NCBI GenBank assembly: GCA_034440575.1
Contig: JAOTOL010001646.1
Span: 3,400,001 to 3,464,000 of the forward strand
Source of the DNA: Imbricaverruca yamaguchii
Taxonomy: Eukaryota; Arthropoda; Thecostraca; Neoverrucidae
DNA: 64,000 nucleotides
Direction: 5' to 3'
Part shown: one piece after another, positions 1 through 11,500 of the stretch
Layout of the letters: each line of letters begins with the position of its first letter
Numbering within the stretch: the stretch's first letter is position 1
The notes under the pieces: model-generated
Seen by the model: the letters and a program-made list of their open reading frames with translations, nothing else
The model's database searches: none
Told to the model about the DNA's origin: nothing
Translations under genes and position numbers: made by a program

Positions 1-57
1 ACTAGCGTCCGCGGCCGGGCGGCGCCCACATCCGGCACACGACCAACCCCCGGGCAG
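1..57. other. Left flank of the 36-bp minisatellite
   Basis: Short GC-rich flank. It holds a sequence (cacacgaccaaccccc followed by ggg) that recurs almost unchanged at the far side of the array near 2252-2268. A larger unit therefore probably flanks or encloses the array. No coding exon is recognised on either strand. Confidence 0.4.
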
Positions 58-2240
58 CAGCCGCCCACTCCGTACCCCGCCCAGGGGAGCTGCCAGCCGC
101 CCACTCTGTACCCCGCCCAGGGGAGCTGCCAGCCGCCCACTCCACACCCCGCCCAGGGGAGCTGCCAGCCGCCCACTCTATACCCCGCCCAGGGGAGCTG
201 CCAGCCGCCCACTCCACACCCCGCCCAGGGAGCTGCCAGCCGCCCACTCTGTACCCCGCCCAGGGGAGCTGCCAGCCGCCCACACCCCGCCCAGGGAGCT
301 GCCAGCCGCCCACTCCACACCCCGCCCAGGGGAGCTGCCAGCCGCCCACTCCACACCCCGCCCAGGGGAGCTGCCAGCCGCCCACCCCTACCCCGCCCAG
401 GGGAGCTGCCAGCCGCCCACTCTACACCCCGCCCAGGGGAGCTGCCAGCCGCCCACTCCACACCCCGCCCAGGGGAGCTGCCAGCCGCCCACTCTGTACA
501 CCCCGCCCAGGGGAGCTGCCAGCCGCCCACTCCACACCCCGCCCAGGGGAGCTGCCACCGCCCACTCAGCCGCCCACTCTGTACCCCGCCCAGGGGAGCT
601 GCCAGCCGCCCACTCCACACCCCGCCCAGGGGAGCTGCCAGCCGCCCACTCCACACCCCGCCCAGGGGAGCTGCCAGCCGCCCACTCTGTACCCCGCCCA
701 GGGGAGCTGCCAGCCGCCCACTCCACACCCAGCCCAGGGGAGCTGCCAGCCGCCCACTCCACACCCCGCCCAGGGGAGCTGCCAGCCGCCCACCCTGTAC
801 CCCGCCCAGGGGAGCTGCCAGCCGCCCACTCCACACCCCGCCCAGGGGAGCTGCCAGCCGCCCACTCCACACCCCGCCCAGGGGAGCTGCCAGCCGCCCA
901 CTCCACACCCCGCCCAGGGGAGCTGCCAGCCGCCCACTCCACACCCCGCCCAGGGAGCTGCCAGCCGCCCACTCTATACCCCGCCCAGGGGAGCTGCCAG
1001 CCGCCCACCCTACCCGCCCAGGGAGCTGCCAGCCGCCCACTCTATACCCGCCCAGGGGAGCTGCCAGCCGCCCACTCCACACCCCCGCCAGGGGAGCTGC
1101 CAGCCGCCCACTCCACACCCCGCCCAGGGAGCTGCCAGCCGCCCACTCCACACCCCGCCCAGGGAGCTGCCAGCCGCCCACTCCACACCCCGCCCAGGGG
1201 AGCTGCCAGCCGCCCACTCCACACCCCGCCCAGGGGAGCTGCCAGCCGCCCACTCCGTGCCCCGCCCAGGGGAGCTGCCAGCCGCCCACTCCACACCCCG
1301 CCCAGGGGAGCTGCCAGCCGCCCACTCCACACCCCGCCCAGGGAGCTGCCAGCCGCCCACTCCACACCCCCGCCCAGGGGAGCTGCCAGCCGCCCACTCC
1401 ACACCCCGCCCAGGGGAGCTGCCAGCCGCCCACTCCACACCCCGCCCAGGGGAGCTGCCAGCCGCCCACTCCACACCCCGCCCAGGGAGCTGCCAGCCGC
1501 CCACTCCACACCCCGCCCAGGGGAGCTGCCAGCCGCCCACCCACACCCCGCCCAGGGGAGCTGCCAGCCGCCCACTCCACACCCCGCCCAGGGGAGCTGC
1601 CAGCCGCCCACTCCACACCCCGCCCAGGGGAGCTGCCAGCCGCCCACTCCACACCCCGCCCAGGGGAGCTGCCAGCCGCCCACTCCATACCCGCCCAGGG
1701 AGCTGCCAGCCGCCCACTCTGTACCCCGCCCAGGGGAGCTGCCAGCCGCCCATCCCACCCCGCCCAGGGAGCTGCCAGCCGCCCACTCCACACCCCGCCC
1801 AGGGGAGCTGCCAGCCGCCCACCCCGTACCCCGCCCAGGGAGCTGCCAGCCGCCCACTCCACACCCCGCCCAGGGGAGCTGCCAGCCGCCCACCCCACAC
1901 CCCGCCCAGGGGAGCTGCCAGCCGCCCACTCCACACCCCGCCCAGGGAGCTGCCAGCCGCCCACTCCACACCCCGCCCAGGGGAGCTGCCAGCCGCCCAC
2001 TCCACACCCCGCCCAGGGGAGCTGCCAGCCGCCCACTCCGTACCCCGCCCAGGGGAGCTGCCAGCCGCCCACTCCACACCCCGCCCAGGGGAGCTGCCAG
2101 CCGCCCACTCCACACCCCGCCCAGGGGAGCTGCCAGCCGCCCACTCCACACCCCGCCCAGGGGAGCTGCCAGCCGCCCACTCCACACCCCGCCCAGGGGA
2201 GCTGCCAGCCGCCCACTCTGTACCCCACCCGGGGGAGCTG
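58..2240. repeat. 36-bp minisatellite, about 60 copies
   Basis: GC-rich tandem array with a 36-bp unit built from CCCGCCCAGGGGAGCTGCC, then AGCCGCCCACTCCACAC. Variants of 33-35 bp lack the GG of AGGGGAG or carry CTGTACC or CTATACC in place of CCACACC. Units are very homogeneous along the whole array, which suggests recent expansion or homogenisation. Long open frames occur in several frames because the main unit length is a multiple of three. They are repeat artefacts, not genes. The array lies downstream of the last visible MCT exon, so it is probably within an intron of that gene. Confidence 0.97.
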
Positions 2241-2296
2241 CGGCTCCTACACACGACCAAACCCCGGGTGATCTCACATCTCAGGAAGTGCACCTA

Positions 2297-3312
2297 TTAA
2301 CCCGCGCACGTCCGGGGGGCAGATATCTTCCCCCTCCGGTTTTTCCTCATTTTCCGCCAAACTAATCGGGTTAGCAAGGTCAAACCACGCATAGCTGTTC
2401 ATTGGTCTTTTTCGCATATCCTCATACATTTTTAATACTGGGTCATCTCAGGTCAGGTAACCAGGTCAGGCGAAGTGACCCAACTACACTCGGAGTTCCA
2501 GGTGGCATAACTTCCACAATAATTAGGCAATTTATTTCAAACGAAAACATGTCATGATCTCATCCGGGACCATAATATGTATATCGTTTTTTTCGTAGCA
2601 TTGACCTTAGGTAAGGTCACGGCCATGGTTTCCCCATTATAGGGTTATGGTAAAATATACAACTGTTTCCTGGTTACATATTTGCGATCGGAATGATCTC
2701 ATAACGGTTGTAGTATGTAGATGGAAGCTATGTTCAATGTTACCACTTACATTTTTCCTCAGTGACCTCACCAAGGTCTCTGAGGTCACCTGAGATCACT
2801 ACACATTTCTGCGCATTATGTCGCACTGCATTGAGCTAGAAGGCTGAAAGTATTGTCATTGTGCGTGTATCGCCAAGACGTGTCGATTGATACATTGCAT
2901 GACCTACCTAGGCGACTTCATGACCTTAACCTGAGGTCATGACTTCATGACCTTAACCTAAGTTTCGGTTGACCTGACCTTAAATTACGCCGCTTATTGT
3001 CGGTAGCGCAATTCAAGGACTGTCGAATAACTTTCGCCGTTTGTTTCTATCTGTTACAAGTCCTGAGATATGTGTCAATATCTGAGTCCCATCTGATCTG
3101 GTCCAATTTGAGCTATGACGGTCCAGTGACCTGAATGTTGACCTGAGCGAAAAAAAAATGACCGGAACACTTTCGATAGAGCCCGTCACCAGCTATCCAA
3201 CGCCGTTTTTCGTTTGTCGCTAGCTAGCATAGTTCCAGAGATCTTAGGGGGCAGACATCTGCCCCCCCTGACATGCGAAGTTGGCGCGGACCGCCGGACG
3301 TGCGAGTGTTAA
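2297..3312. mobile_element. TTAA-flanked non-autonomous DNA transposon, copy 1
   Basis: About 1.0 kb, starting TTAACCCGCGCACGTCCGG and ending CCGGACGTGCGAGTGTTAA, so the ends form an imperfect terminal inverted repeat outlined by TTAA. A second inner inverted repeat (GGGGGCAGATATC/T near the start, AGGGGGCAGACATCTGCCCCC near the end) lies just inside. The interior is rich in GACCT/AGGTC words and has no coding capacity. A copy about 85-90% identical by eye lies at 60874-61894. TTAA target sites are typical of piggyBac-type elements. That assignment is an inference from the ends alone. Confidence 0.75.
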
Positions 3313-3787
3313 ACACATATACAGTTGTTTTAATGTTCACAAAATACACTCCAGACCGAAGCAGGATATGACTATGGTAGAGTATTACTGCAGCACGATG
3401 GGTAAGACATTTGTAACAATAGCATCTAAGATCTGGACATATCTCCACACGCTTATGCGCTACATCTGAAATGTGTGTCTATAAAACAAAGGTGACCTAC
3501 ATGTGTTGAATAATTTCAATTGAACTTAGATACATGCTTCAACATGTTCGATACTTGCGTCTGATCTGTAAGATAGGGCTGTAGGCATATTGCGATGTAG
3601 GGGACGATGGATTGCACTCCATGTGTCACAACATTGACCTACCAGCAAATTGAAGTATGCCATCAGCTTATGCGTCCCGTTACAGCACATATTCTGCTTA
3701 GCGATGACATTCCAGCAGCGGTTCCCACGAGAGGTGCGGGTCACTTGCAGTGCCTCGCCCACGACCCTTCACCCCTCTCCCTTTCAC
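3313..3787. other. MCT intron 5 sequence, nothing recognised
   Basis: Sequence between the TTAA element and the donor of MCT exon 5. Only short open frames without recognisable domains are present. No later MCT exon (TM9-TM12) could be found here. Confidence 0.5.
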
Positions 3788-3928
3788 CTGCTGCAGGGCG
3801 ACCATGTTGAAGCGCGGCATATCGGCGATCCGGCCGAACACGACCCGGCCCAGGCCAGAGGTCAGGCCGAGACAGGGCACCAGCCATGTGCCGTCCTGGT
3901 CGGGAAACGACGTCTTCACGTGTTGGAT
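3788..3928 (-). CDS. MCT8/MCT10-like transporter, coding exon 5 (TM8 region)
   Basis: Minus-strand exon of 141 nt (47 codons, phase 0 at both ends). The acceptor is CTCCGCCAG|ATCCAAC and the donor CTGCAGCAG|GTGAAAG. It begins IQHVKTSFPDQDG, continuing directly from the YFVPYVHL end of exon 4, then reads CLGLTSGLGRVVFGRIAD. That is the conserved TM8 and MFS-type FGRIAD turn of SLC16A2/SLC16A10 proteins. The first 24 exonic bases and the acceptor recur in seven tandem units immediately upstream (3929-4460). I first placed the start at an inner CCGACCAG. The upstream acceptor fits better because it supplies the residues expected between TM7 and TM8 and keeps phase. The following exon is not seen. 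Confidence 0.85.
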
Positions 3929-4460
3929 CTGGCGGAGAGCCGTCCGTCAGGTTATCCATCGGATGGTGCATACCCACACACCACCCAAACGACGTCTTCA
4001 CGTGTTGGATCTGGCGGACAGCCGTCCGTCAGGTTATCCATCGGATGGTGCATACCCACACACCACCCAAACGACGTCTTCACGTGTTGGATCTGGCGGA
4101 GAGCCGTCCGTCAGGTTATCCATCGGATGGTGCATGCCCACACACCGCCCAAACGACGTCTTCACGTGTTGGATCTGGCGGAGAGCCGTCCGTCAGGTTT
4201 CCATTTATCGATGGTGCATACCCACACCCAAACGACGTCTTCACGTGTTGGATCTGGCGGAAGCCGTCCGTCAGGTTATCCATCGGATGGTGCATACCCA
4301 CATGCCACCAAACGACGTCTTACGTGTTGGATCTGGCGGACAGCCGTCCGTCGTCGGATGGTGCATACCCACATGCCACCCAACGACGTCTTCACGTGTT
4401 GTCTGGCGGACAGCCCGGGTAGCCATCCATCGGATGGTGCATACCCACATACCACCCACA
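3929..4460 (-). repeat. 70-82 bp tandem array containing the exon 5 acceptor
   Basis: Seven units with period 82, 82, 82, 79, 80 and 70 bp (anchor ACGACGTCTTCACG at 3907, 3989, 4071, 4153, 4232, 4312 and 4382). Read on the minus strand, most units hold CTCCGCCAG followed by the first 24 nt of exon 5, then about 50 nt of intron-like sequence with CACCATCCGATGG. The copy next to the exon is the authentic junction. Distal copies carry small deletions and substitutions. Period is not a multiple of three, so use of an upstream acceptor would usually shift the frame. Confidence 0.93.
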
Positions 4461-4724
4461 CAGCCCGTGTCGGGAGTTCCGTTTTCCGAACTGTAGTTGG
4501 GGCATTGGTGAGTGGGGCGTGCGACGTGGCGCTCCAGCGACCAATCAGCCAACGCTTCGTTTCCAATCAGTGATGGTAATGCCAGTATCGACAGCAGTAA
4601 TTGTAATGGTAATGGCATAATGCTGAGCGTGGACCGTGCCATTTTCGGTGTCGATGAGAACGGGACAAGCCGGCAGGAAAGGTGAGAGCAGGTCAGGGCT
4701 CAGCCACGCCGCTCCAAAGTGCCG
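4461..4724. other. MCT intron 4 spacer, nothing recognised
   Basis: No supported gene, only short shadow frames. A degenerate run of AATGGTAATGGCA-like words occurs near 4580-4620. Confidence 0.4.
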
Positions 4725-4922
4725 CTGACACCATGTGCCCGCTGACACCATGTGCCCGCTGACACCATGTGCCGGCTGACACCATGGTCCGTTGACACCA
4801 TGTGTCCGTTGACACCATGTACCCACTGACATCATGTGCCCGCTGACACCATGTGCTGGCTGACACCATGTGCCCGCTGACACCATGACCCGCTGACACC
4901 ATGTGTCAGCTGACACCATATG
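4725..4922. repeat. 17-bp minisatellite, about 12 copies
   Basis: Unit GCTGACACCATGTGCCC with single-base variants (TGTGTCC, TGCCGG, GTTGACACC). It lies within MCT intron 4. The 17-bp period rules out a stable reading frame. Confidence 0.92.
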
Positions 4923-6861
4923 ATGTGATGGATGTCGTTCCAGCGTAACACCGATTACACCAGCGTAAGAGAGTGGACTCGTACAAATCGCCCAACTGCG
5001 GTCAAAGCAGGTTACATCGTTCTGGCAGTATACGTTGTCGTAGGTCGTTTGTTTATTGGGGTTTATGGGCGCGTCGACTGCCGTGGTCATGCAGCGCCCA
5101 TTTGTTGTAGCTCGTGTGTAGCTCGAGCCGATATGTACCAAAGCCACAAGAGACACACTAATGCTCATTGGGTCGCGTGCGTTCGAGGGGCACTAGGTCA
5201 AGATCCAACTTGCTGCGCGGTCAACGGCAAACATACGTGCAACACTTAGTTATTCCGTACAAGGTGAAACACTGTCAATCGGAATCGCCTCGATGTCACT
5301 TAGTCAGAGCCGAGCGGTCCCCTGGCGCATGCAACGAAAGCACAAAACGTTGCGGCGTCAGCACGCGACGGTGAAGTCACCACCGGGCCGTATCACACCA
5401 GCTCGGCTCGTGTTGCACCACGCCGTCCGGGCCGCCTCTGCTGGCCACTCAGAAGTGCACAGTTTCGCACCGTGAGGTGCCGGTGCGAGATCCACGGCAC
5501 TCGCGGCACCACAGTCCACAGTGGACAAAAAGCAGGGCAACGTAATAGCGAAATTGACGCCGATGTTTATGTTGGATGTACTGGATGGGTGTCGTTTTGA
5601 TGTTTGCGCCTCACGTTTGATTCGGCGAGTTCAATTATGCTTTTCAAGTTGGAGTAGGCATATTTACTGATAAGCGTCTTTGATCAGCATTAGGCCAACT
5701 GTCGATACTCGAAAGTAGATAAGCGTTCACATTTCAACTGGCTTCCTCCATGTCATATCTCTGGCATCCCGAAGCAGAAAAGCGTAAGTCCCTTGTGCAT
5801 TAATTTCAGCCCACGTCTTTATGTCCGTGGGCAGTTGCAGTGCATAGAGATGCAATTAAGCTAGAAAGTAACGCGATTATCGACCTTATCGATTCTAACC
5901 GATCAAAAGTGAAGACGAAATTGCACTGATCCAAACTGGGCCATGCGCTCTTCTTCATTGGGGCGGTAGCTTTGTGTTACGCCCGTAACTCTCGATGCCT
6001 CCAGAGCCAAGCCATCGCATACCGTTCATGACACAATGCTTCAAATACATCTCAACTAAATCAGCCAAAGGAAATTATCACGTATTTAGGTTACGTCGCA
6101 AGCAAGCGCATAATATTCACCGAATTTCTTGATTCGTGCATCAATGTGAACATCCGGACAGCGCCGACACGTTAGCAGTCGACCTGTCATCTCAGTGGAT
6201 AACCGCTTGTCATTTAGTCACATCCATGAAGTGGAGACTTAGCACTCTTGGGAGAAAAAAGATTCAGAGTGCGTAACTGCATCCTTCTAACATTGGTGAA
6301 TAATGCAGATTTTATTTGCATTCTTATTAAACATTTCCTTGTGGTTTGGAATGAATGAGTGATGAAATGCTTCGCCGACCGGAAAGCGCAACTGCACAAG
6401 AAGCCGTGGCGAAAATAAACGAGAAAACCCGCAGACACTGAGATATCATTCTACCACGGCACTTAAGAAGGCCTGCTCTCAAGTGCCGGACGAGAGCTCG
6501 CACTGCAAATAGTGGTGGGCCCAACCTGAGCCTGGGAATGGCATAGCGGTATGGTCATCCGAGCCACTGATGAGTCATCTCAACCGAGAGAGAAGCGGAC
6601 ACCGTTTCCTGCTGCAGACGGGTCAATGGATCATCCATTGAAGGTGAGCTGGGCGCTGGGTGGCGTGACGACCCTTCACCTCAGCTTGCCTCCAGGTTCT
6701 CTCATCACAGCCGATGAAGTCAGTGGCTGCCCGCCCAGATGGTGCGGGCAGCGGAAAACGTCCAGCCCAGATAGTGTGGGGCGTGGACAACGTCCCGTCT
6801 AGACAGAAGGGGCAATGGGGAGAACTAGCAGTCAGCAATGCGGGCAACATCAATGCGTCAA
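4923..6861. other. MCT intron 4, mostly unrecognised sequence
   Basis: Almost 2 kb of intron. Apart from a short interspersed repeat tail near 5050-5104, nothing is identifiable. Open frames are all below about 105 codons and show no domain. The part at 5160-5540 is more GC-rich than the rest. Confidence 0.4.
5050..5104 (-). mobile_element. SINE/LINE 3' tail fragment (hairpin-tail family)
   Basis: Plus-strand text TTATTGGGGTTTATGGGCG, then CGTCGACTGCCGTGGTCATG, then CAGCGCCCA. The same module occurs near 20209, 25226, 52245 and 59119. GGGCGC and GCGCCC form a stem around a GTCGAC/GTCATG loop. On the minus strand it reads as a 3' tail ending in TAAACCCCAATAA. Confidence 0.55.
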
Positions 6862-7060
6862 GTTAAAAGCCGCAAAACCATGTGCAGTTCAAGCGGCAAG
6901 GCAACAGTTGTAGAGCTATGTACAGAACAAGTAGCAAGGCAACGGTCGCAGGTCCATGTATAGAGCAAGCGGCAAGGCAACCGCTTCAAAACCATGCACA
7001 AAGCAAGCAGTATGGCAACATTTACAGACCTATGCACTGAACAAGCGACAAGCCGACAAG
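6862..7060. repeat. About 40-bp degenerate tandem repeat, 5 copies
   Basis: Repeated block GGCAAGGCAACnG, then TnnAnAnCCATGnACnnAnCAAGCnGC. It sits directly before the 29-bp array in MCT intron 4. Confidence 0.75.
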
Positions 7061-7139
7061 GCAACAGCTCGACACCTTCGGTTTGCTATGGGAAGCAGTT
7101 TGATAGCCTTGTTTATAGCATCTACCGACCACCGAACTC

Positions 7140-7822
7140 CGAGCGCTACACCAGGTGCTGTGCCATATAGCCCAGATGCCGTACACTGCACCAGGTGGTG
7201 ACAGATGCCGTACACTGCACCAGGTGGTGACAGATGTCGTGCGCTGCACCAGGCGATAACAGATGCCGTGCGCTTCACCAGGTGGTACTCAATGCACTGC
7301 ACCAGGTGGTACCAGATGCCGTGCGCTGAAGGTTGTACCAGATGCCGTACACTGCACCAGGTGGTGACAGATGCCGTACACTGCACCAGGTGGTGCCAGA
7401 TGCCGTGCGCTGCACCAGGTGGTGCCAGATGCCGTACACTGCACCAGGTGGTGACAGATGCCGTACGCTGCACCAGGTGGTGACAGATGTCGTGCGCTGC
7501 ATCAGGTACAGTGCTGGATCCTGTGCACTGCACCAGGTGCAATACCAGATGTGGTTGTGCTGCACCAGGGGCAGTACCAGATGACGTGCGCTGCACCAGT
7601 TTGTGCCAGATGCCGTACACTGCACCAGGTGATTACAGATGTCATGCGCGGCACCAGGCGATAACAGATGACGTGCGCTGCACCAGGTGGTGCCAGATGT
7701 CGTGCGCTGCACCAGGTGGTGCCAGATGTCGTGCGCTGCACCAGGTGGTGCCAGATGCCGTACACTGCACCAGGTGGTGCCAGATGTGGTTGTGCCGCAC
7801 CAGGGCCAGTGCCAGATGCTGT
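7140..7822. repeat. 29-bp minisatellite, about 22 copies
   Basis: Unit made of GCACCAGGTGGTGACAGATG and CCGTACACT, with variants (GCCAGATG, TCGTGCGCT). Each unit carries CACCAG|GTGGTG, donor-like on plus, and GGTGCAG on minus, acceptor-like in the sense of the MCT gene. Neither has a supported exon attached. It lies in MCT intron 4. Confidence 0.95.
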
Positions 7823-8381
7823 GCGATGCTCGTCGTGTCGCTGTCGCGCACGTCATTGCCGATAGTCCCGTCGGCGACCGGCACAGAATTACTCGAGCGC
7901 ACAAGTATCCCTCGACACTGTTGTTGCGCATAAAACGTGCGCCCCTGATAGCAGCGAGCACGCGCTCACGGGTACGACGTCGCTATGTTAGCATGTAAGA
8001 TCAAGAACCGTCTCTTTCAGAGTTCAAGGCTGACATTCGCACCCTGAAAATGAGTATTAAACTGTGTGCGTGTGGGTCGTCGATCTCCGTATCCTCATTG
8101 GATGTATTTAAGCTAAACTGCCAAATCCGGTCCCATCAAAATCTGCAAGGCCCAGTACGGGAGTGTTCTACGCAGTCGCAACCCGTCACAGATTCTAGCC
8201 TCCTTATGTACAATCACTTAGATCGTCGTCTGAACCATGGGCACACACTGCTCGGAATTCATCACCACACGTGCAATTGCAGGCGACACCAAATATCCGC
8301 AGTGGTCCTGTCATTCGCCCGATACACAGCGTGGTCCAGCCGGAGAGTCGGACTGAAGGTGTGACGACCTGCCGCGCTCAC
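7823..8381. other. MCT intron 4, 5' part, nothing recognised
   Basis: Intron sequence between the exon 4 donor (GTGAGCG on minus, at 8381-8380) and the 29-bp array. No genes or repeats are supported. Confidence 0.45.
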
Positions 8382-8587
8382 CAGGTGCACGTAGGGGACG
8401 AAGTAGCCGAACAGGCCCAGCGGCACGGCCGCGCACCACACCACGTAGCGCCGGTTCCTCCAGATGTGCACGTTGAACAGCTGGCCGCACAGCACGCCGA
8501 CGCTGCAGTCGCGGAGTGGCGCGGAGCTGTGGCCGGCGTGGCGGGAGCGGAACAGCAGCACGGCGGGCGCCAGACAGCCCACCATCG
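8382..8587 (-). CDS. MCT8/MCT10-like transporter, coding exon 4 (TM6 end, loop, TM7)
   Basis: Minus-strand exon of 206 nt. The acceptor is CCGTTGCAG|CGATGG and the donor GTGCACCTG|GTGAGCG. With the single G carried over from exon 3 it gives 69 codons (entry phase 1, exit phase 0). It starts AMVGCLAPAVLLFRSR (end of TM6), has a short cytoplasmic loop (RHAGHSSAPLRDCSVGVLCG), then WRNRRYVVWCAAVPLGLFGY and FVPYVHL. The last part matches TM7 of MCT8/MCT10. The central loop is short. The first 13 nt (CGATGGTGGGCTG) plus about 20 nt of upstream intron form the unit of the huge adjacent array. Confidence 0.88.
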
Positions 8588-11500
8588 CTGCAACGGGTCA
8601 CGGTCGTCAGCCCACCATCCTGTAACGGGTCACGGTCGTCAGCCCACCATCAGTTGTAGTCGCCCACATCGCTGTAACGGGTCACAGTCGTCAGCCCACC
8701 ATCGCTGTAACGGGTCACAGTCGTCAGCCCACCATCGCTGTAACGGGCACAGTGAGGTCAGCCCACCATCGCTGTAACGGGTCACAGTGTACCCAGTCGT
8801 CAGCCCACCATCGCTGTAACGGGTCACGGTCGTCAGCCCACCATCAGTCGTCAGCCCACCATCGCTGTAACGGATCACAGTCGTCAGCCACAGTCGTCAG
8901 CCCACCATCGCTGTAACGGGTCACGGTCGTCAGCCCACCATCGCTGTAACGGGTCACATGGCCACAGTCGTCAGCCCACCATCGCTGTAACGGGTCACAG
9001 TCGTCAGCCCACCATCGCTGTAACGGGTCATGGCGTGTCAGCCCACCATCGCTGTAACGGGTCACAGTCGTCAGCCCACCATCGCTGTAACGTAGCTGTA
9101 ACTCTCAGTCGTCAGCCCACCATCGCTATAACGGGTCACAGTCGTCAGCCCACCATCGCTATAACGGGTCACAGTGGTCAGCCCACCATCAGTCGTCAGC
9201 CCACCATCGCTGTAACGGGTCACGGTCGTCAGCCCACCATCGCTGTAACGGGTCACGGTCGTCAGCCCACCATCGCTGTAATGGGTCACAGTCGTCAGCC
9301 CACCATCGCTGTAACGGGTCACAGTCGTCAGCCCACCATCGCTGTAACGGGTGGTCACAGTCGTCAGCCCACCATCCTGTAACGGGTCACAGTCGTCAGC
9401 CCACCATCGCTGTAACGGGTCACAGTCGTCAGCCCACCATCATCGCTGTAACGGGTCACAGTCGACAGCCCACCATTGCTGTAACAGGTCACAGTCGTCA
9501 GCCCACCATCGCTGTAACGGGTCACAGTCGTCAGCCCACCATCGCTGTAACGGGTCACAGTCGTCAGCCACAGTCGTCAGCCCACCATCGCTGTAACGGG
9601 TCACGGTCGTCAGCCCACCATCGCTGTAACGGGTCACAGTCGTCAGCCCACCATCACTGTAACGGGTCACAGTCGTCAGCCCACCATTGCTGTAACGGGT
9701 CACAGTCGTCAGCCCACCATCGCTGTAACGGGTCACAGTCGTCAGCCCACCATCAGTCGTCAGCCCACCATCGCTGTAACGGGTCACAGTCGTCAGCCCA
9801 CCATCGCTGTAACGGGTCACAGTCGTCAGCCCACCATCGCTGTAACGGGTCACAGTCGTCAGCCACAGTCGTCAGCCCACCATCGCTGTAACGGGTCACA
9901 GTCGTCAGCCCACCATCGCTGTAACGGGTCACAGTCGTCAGCCACAGTCGTCAGCCCACCATCGCTGTAACGGGTCACAGTCGTCAGCCCACCATCAGTC
10001 GTCAGCCCACCATCGCTGTAACGGGTCACAGTCGTCAGCCCACCATCAGTCGTCAGCCCACCATCGCTGTAACGGGTCACAGTCGTCAGCCCACCATCGC
10101 TGTAACGGGTCACAGTCGTCAGCCCACCATCGCTGTAACGGGTCACAGTCGTCAGCCCACCATCGCTGTAACGGGTCACAGTCGTCAGCCCACCATCGCT
10201 GTAACGGGTCACAGTCGTCAGCCCACCATCGCTGTAACGGGTCACAGTCGTCAGCCCACCATCAGTCGTCAGCCCACCATCGCTGTAACGGGTCACAGTC
10301 GTCAGCCCACCATCGCTGTAACGGGTCACAGTCGTCAGCCCACCATCGCTGTAACGGGTCACAGTCGTCAGCCCACCATCGCTGTAACGGGTCACAGTCG
10401 TCAGCCACAGTCGTCAGCCCACCATCAGTCGTCAGCCCACCATTGCTGTAACGGGTCGCAGTCGTCAGCCACAGTCGTCAGCCCACCATCGCTGTAACGG
10501 GTCACAGTCGTCAGCCCACCATCGCTGTAACGGATCACAGTCGTCAGCCCACCATCGCTGTAACGGGTCAGTCGTCAGCCCACCATTGCTGTAACGGGTC
10601 ACAGTGTGCCACAGTCGTCAGCCCACCATCGCTGTAACGGGTCACAGTCGTCAGCCCACCATTGCTGTAATCAGTCGTCAGCCCCACAGTCGTCAGCCCA
10701 CCATCGCTGTAACGGGTCAAGTCGTCAGCCCACCATCGCTGTAACGGGTCACAGTCGTCAGCCCATCCAGTCGTCAGCCCACCATCGCTGTAACGGGTCA
10801 CAGTCGTCAGCCCACCATGTATCAGTCGTCAGCCCACCATCGCTGTAACGGGTCACAGTCGTCAGCCCACCATCTGTAAGGTCAGTCGTCAGCCCACCAT
10901 CGCTGTAACGGGTCACAGTCGTCAGCCCACCATCGCTGTAACGGGTCACAGTCGTCAGCCCACCATCGCTGTAACGGATCACAGTCGTCAGCCCACCATC
11001 GCTGTAACGGGTCACAGTCGTCAGCCCACCATCGCTGTAACGGGTCACAGTCGTCAGCCCACCATTTCTGTAATGGGTCACAGTCGTCAGCCCACCATCG
11101 CTGTAACGGGTCACAGTCGTCAGCCCACCATCGCTGTAACGGGTCACAGTCGTCAGCCACAGTCGTCAGCCCACCATCAGTCGTCAGCCCACCATTGCTG
11201 TAACGGGTCACAGTCGTCAGCCCACCATCGCTGTAACGGGTCACAGTCGTCAGCCCACCATCAGTCGTCAGCCCACCATCAGTCGTCAGCCCACCATCGC
11301 TGTAACGGGTCACAGTCGTCAGCCCACCATCGCTGTAACGGGTCACAGTCGTCAGCCCACCATCGCTGTAACGGGTCACAGTCGTCAGCCCACCATCAGT
11401 CGTCAGCCCACCATCGCTGTAACGGGTCACAGTCGTCAGCCCACCATCGCTGTAACGGGTCACAGTCGTCAGCCCACCATCGCTGTAACGGGTCACAGTC

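Noticed and set aside
1..2300. Open frames of 120-430 codons on both strands in the 36-bp array (GGWQLPWAG or PRPGELPAAHST repeats)
   Set aside because: Main unit length is a multiple of three and several frames stay open at once. No start context, domain or splice structure; repeat artefact.
3788..3895. MCT exon 5 starting at CCGACCAG|GACGGC
   Set aside because: It would omit residues expected between TM7 and TM8. The acceptor 33 nt upstream restores them in phase and is the one amplified in the array.
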